A stretch of DNA of 64,000 nucleotides from Streptomyces monashensis. Its GTDB lineage: Bacteria > Actinomycetota > Actinomycetes > Streptomycetales > Streptomycetaceae. Location of the stretch: positions 62,001-126,000 of the forward strand of contig NZ_MLYO01000063.1 of assembly GCF_001866665.1 (NCBI RefSeq), written 5' to 3'. Positions 62,393 through 64,000 of this stretch are shown here, in pieces (position 1 is the first letter of the stretch; each line of letters begins with the position of its first letter). The notes below the pieces were generated by a model that ran no database searches, was not told the DNA's origin, and worked only from the letters and a program-made list of their open reading frames with translations. The position numbers and the translations under genes are program-made.

Positions 62393-63640
62393 ATGGGGAC
62401 AGAGCGGACAGATCGCGCGACCGAGTTGACGGTGCTGCGGCCGGAGGACTTCGACCGCTGGTGGGGCGGGCTGGTGCGGGCCTTCGGCGGCGTCGCCGCG
62501 GCCGAGGAGCGCGAACTGGACCGTTCCCTCACGGAGTTCGACCGCTCGCTGGCCGCCCTGGACGGGGACGAGATCGTCGGGACGGCCGGGGCGTTCAGCT
62601 TCCGGATGACCGTGCCGGGCGGCGCCCAGGTCCCGGCGGCCGGCGTGACCATGGTGAGCGTGGCGGCCACGCACCGGCGGCGCGGGGTGCTGACCTCGAT
62701 GATGCGCCGGCAGCTGGAGGACGTGCGGGCGCTGGGCGAGCCCCTGGCGGTGCTGTTCGCGTCCGAACCGGCCATCTACGGCCGCTTCGGCTACGGCGCG
62801 GCGGCCTCCCAGCTGACGGCCGAGATCGACACGAGCCGGGTCTCGCTCGCGCTGCCCGCCGGCGCGGACGACGTGCGGGTGCGGTACGCGGAGCCCGCCG
62901 ACGTGCTCGACGCGTGCGAGGCGGTGTACGCGGCCCTGGTGCCGGGCCGGCCCGGGATGCTGGCCCGGCAGCCGGGCTGGGAGCGGGTGGGTCTGCTGGA
63001 CCCGGAGAGCGAGCGGGAGGGCGCGTCGGCGCTGGGGTGCGTGGTCGCGGAGCGGGACGGCGAGGTCACCGGATACGCCCGCTACCGCACCAAGCTCGGC
63101 TGGGGGCCGGACGGGCACGACGGCACGGTGAAGCTGGAGGACCTGGCCGCGCTGGATCCCGCGACGGACGCGGCGCTGTGGCGCTTCCTGTTCGGCATCG
63201 ACCTGATGTCGACGCTGAGCCTGCACGGACGCCCCGTGGACGACGCCTGGCAGTACCTGGTGAGCGACATCCGCCGCTGCCGCCCGCGGCTGCGGGACTC
63301 CGGTCACGTCCGCCTGGTCGATGTCGCCGCGGCCCTCGCCGCCCGCACGTACCAGACCCCGGTGGACGTCGTGCTCGACGTCGAGGACGCCTTCTGCCCG
63401 TGGAACGCGGGCCGGCTGCGGCTCACCGGCGACCCGAAGGGCGCGTCCTGCGAGCGGACCACGGACGCGGCCGATCTCGCCCTGTCGGTACGGGAGTTGG
63501 GGGCGTCCTACCTCGGCGGGGTGAGCCTGCTGTCGCTCGCGCGCGCCGGGCGGGTGGCGGAGCTGCGGCCGGGGGCGCTCACGGAGGCGTCGGTGGCGTT
63601 CGGCTCACCGGTGCCGCCGTGGCTGCCGCACGGCTTCTGA
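62393..63640 (+). CDS. Eis-like GNAT N-acetyltransferase
   Basis: 415 residues. Two GNAT halves and a C-terminal SCP2-like domain as in Eis: VSVAATHRRRGVLTSMMRRQ (acetyl-CoA pyrophosphate loop RRxGxxT), FASEPAIYGRFGYGAAA, and the C-terminal residue Phe, whose carboxylate is catalytic in Eis. Such enzymes acetylate amines, including aminoglycosides and lysines; the natural substrate here is unknown. ATG 62393. Confidence 0.9.
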   Translation: MGTERTDRATELTVLRPEDFDRWWGGLVRAFGGVAAAEERELDRSLTEFDRSLAALDGDEIVGTAGAFSFRMTVPGGAQVPAAGVTMVSVAATHRRRGVLTSMMRRQLEDVRALGEPLAVLFASEPAIYGRFGYGAAASQLTAEIDTSRVSLALPAGADDVRVRYAEPADVLDACEAVYAALVPGRPGMLARQPGWERVGLLDPESEREGASALGCVVAERDGEVTGYARYRTKLGWGPDGHDGTVKLEDLAALDPATDAALWRFLFGIDLMSTLSLHGRPVDDAWQYLVSDIRRCRPRLRDSGHVRLVDVAAALAARTYQTPVDVVLDVEDAFCPWNAGRLRLTGDPKGASCERTTDAADLALSVRELGASYLGGVSLLSLARAGRVAELRPGALTEASVAFGSPVPPWLPHGF

Positions 63641-63654
63641 CGCCGCAGCCCGGT

Positions 63655-64000
63655 TCAGGGCTTCTGGCAGGTGGGGCACCAGAAGAGGTTGCGGGCGGCG
63701 AGGCCGGCCGTGCGGATCTCGTCGCCGCAGATGTGGCAGGCCTGGGTGGCGCGGCGGTAGACGTACACCTCGCCGCCGTGGTCGTCCACGCGCGGCGGGC
63801 GGCCCATGGCCTCGGGGGTGTGCTCGGGCCGGACGGTGTCGATGCGGTTGTTCCGCACGCCTTCGCGCATCAGCGCGACGAGGTCGCCCCAGACGGCGTC
63901 CCACTGCGCCGGGGTGATGTCCCGGCCCGCCCGGTACGGGTCGATGCCGTGCCGGAAGAGGACCTCGGCGCGGTAGACGTTGCCCACGCCCGCGACGATC
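63655..64000 (-). CDS. Fpg/Nei-type DNA glycosylase, C-terminal part; 5' end outside the window
   Basis: The C-terminal ~114 residues of a formamidopyrimidine-DNA glycosylase/endonuclease VIII. It shows the helix-two-turn-helix region VAGVGNVYRAEVLFRHGIDP and the zinc finger ACHICG...WCPTCQK, which binds DNA. Such enzymes remove oxidised bases. The catalytic N-terminus is beyond the edge, so Fpg and Nei cannot be told apart with certainty; the long loop with NNRIDTVRPEH resembles actinobacterial Nei2. Confidence 0.92.
   Translation of the reverse strand, partial: IVAGVGNVYRAEVLFRHGIDPYRAGRDITPAQWDAVWGDLVALMREGVRNNRIDTVRPEHTPEAMGRPPRVDDHGGEVYVYRRATQACHICGDEIRTAGLAARNLFWCPTCQKP

Overview
This window is high-GC chromosomal DNA from a Streptomyces species. 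The evidence is its codon use, the frequent GTG starts, and the core gene order proA-proB / obg-rpmA-rplU / rne / rodA-PBP2-mreDCB / ndk-folC-valS / clpX-clpP2-clpP1-tig. Almost all core genes lie on the minus strand. The first gene (proA) and the last (a Fpg/Nei-type DNA glycosylase) run off the window.

Layout. 1-2563: proline biosynthesis (proA partial, a hypothetical gene, proB). 3040-6322: two plus-strand wall-polymer genes, a GT2/CDP-glycerol phosphotransferase fusion and galU, ending at a strong shared terminator. 6423-8583: obg, rpmA, rplU. 8755-9378: a heavily decayed glycerol-1-phosphate dehydrogenase pseudogene. 9436-13578: an RNase E/G with long repeat-rich arms. 13841-16147: a TIGR03936-type protein, a basic membrane-like protein and a cyclophilin. 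About 16.3-33.3 kb: an accessory region with nine small secreted-protein genes in at least three cysteine-bearing families, a condensation-domain-like protein, a tyrosinase, an amino-acid permease/SpoIIE phosphatase/HATPase fusion, another secreted protein, a PAS-GAF-SpoIIE-HATPase sensor, a frameshifted hydrolase and a lipoprotein. 33.3-37.0 kb: the TIGR03960 radical SAM protein and a CYTH-CHAD protein. 37.1-43.5 kb: the rod/spore-wall morphogenesis cluster. 43.8-49.0 kb: ndk, a DUF4233-like protein, folC, valS. 49.1-53.2 kb: a second accessory patch with a lone TnpB, a Pro/Gln-rich membrane protein, a partial clpX copy and a Uma2 gene. 53.3-57.9 kb: the Clp protease locus and trigger factor. 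58.0-58.4 kb: tRNA-Pro and tRNA-Gly. 58.4-64.0 kb: a small membrane protein, an acyltransferase, an HD protein, a membrane SpoIIE phosphatase, an Eis-like acetyltransferase and the partial glycosylase.

How the genes relate. Cell-wall elongation and sporulation-wall genes (MreBCD, PBP2, RodA) share the window with a teichoic-acid-type polymer enzyme. Protein quality control is represented by trigger factor, ClpP1P2 and ClpX, with a putative ClgR operator before clpP1. Three SpoIIE-type PP2C phosphatases, two of them fused to anti-sigma-type HATPase domains, suggest partner-switching signalling. The accessory region appears to sit between two genes that often neighbour each other (TIGR03936 and TIGR03960 families).

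The best candidates for undescribed biology are the permease-SpoIIE-HATPase fusion and the cluster of small cysteine-bearing secreted proteins. All calls come from reading the sequence and recalling family motifs; no database search was run.
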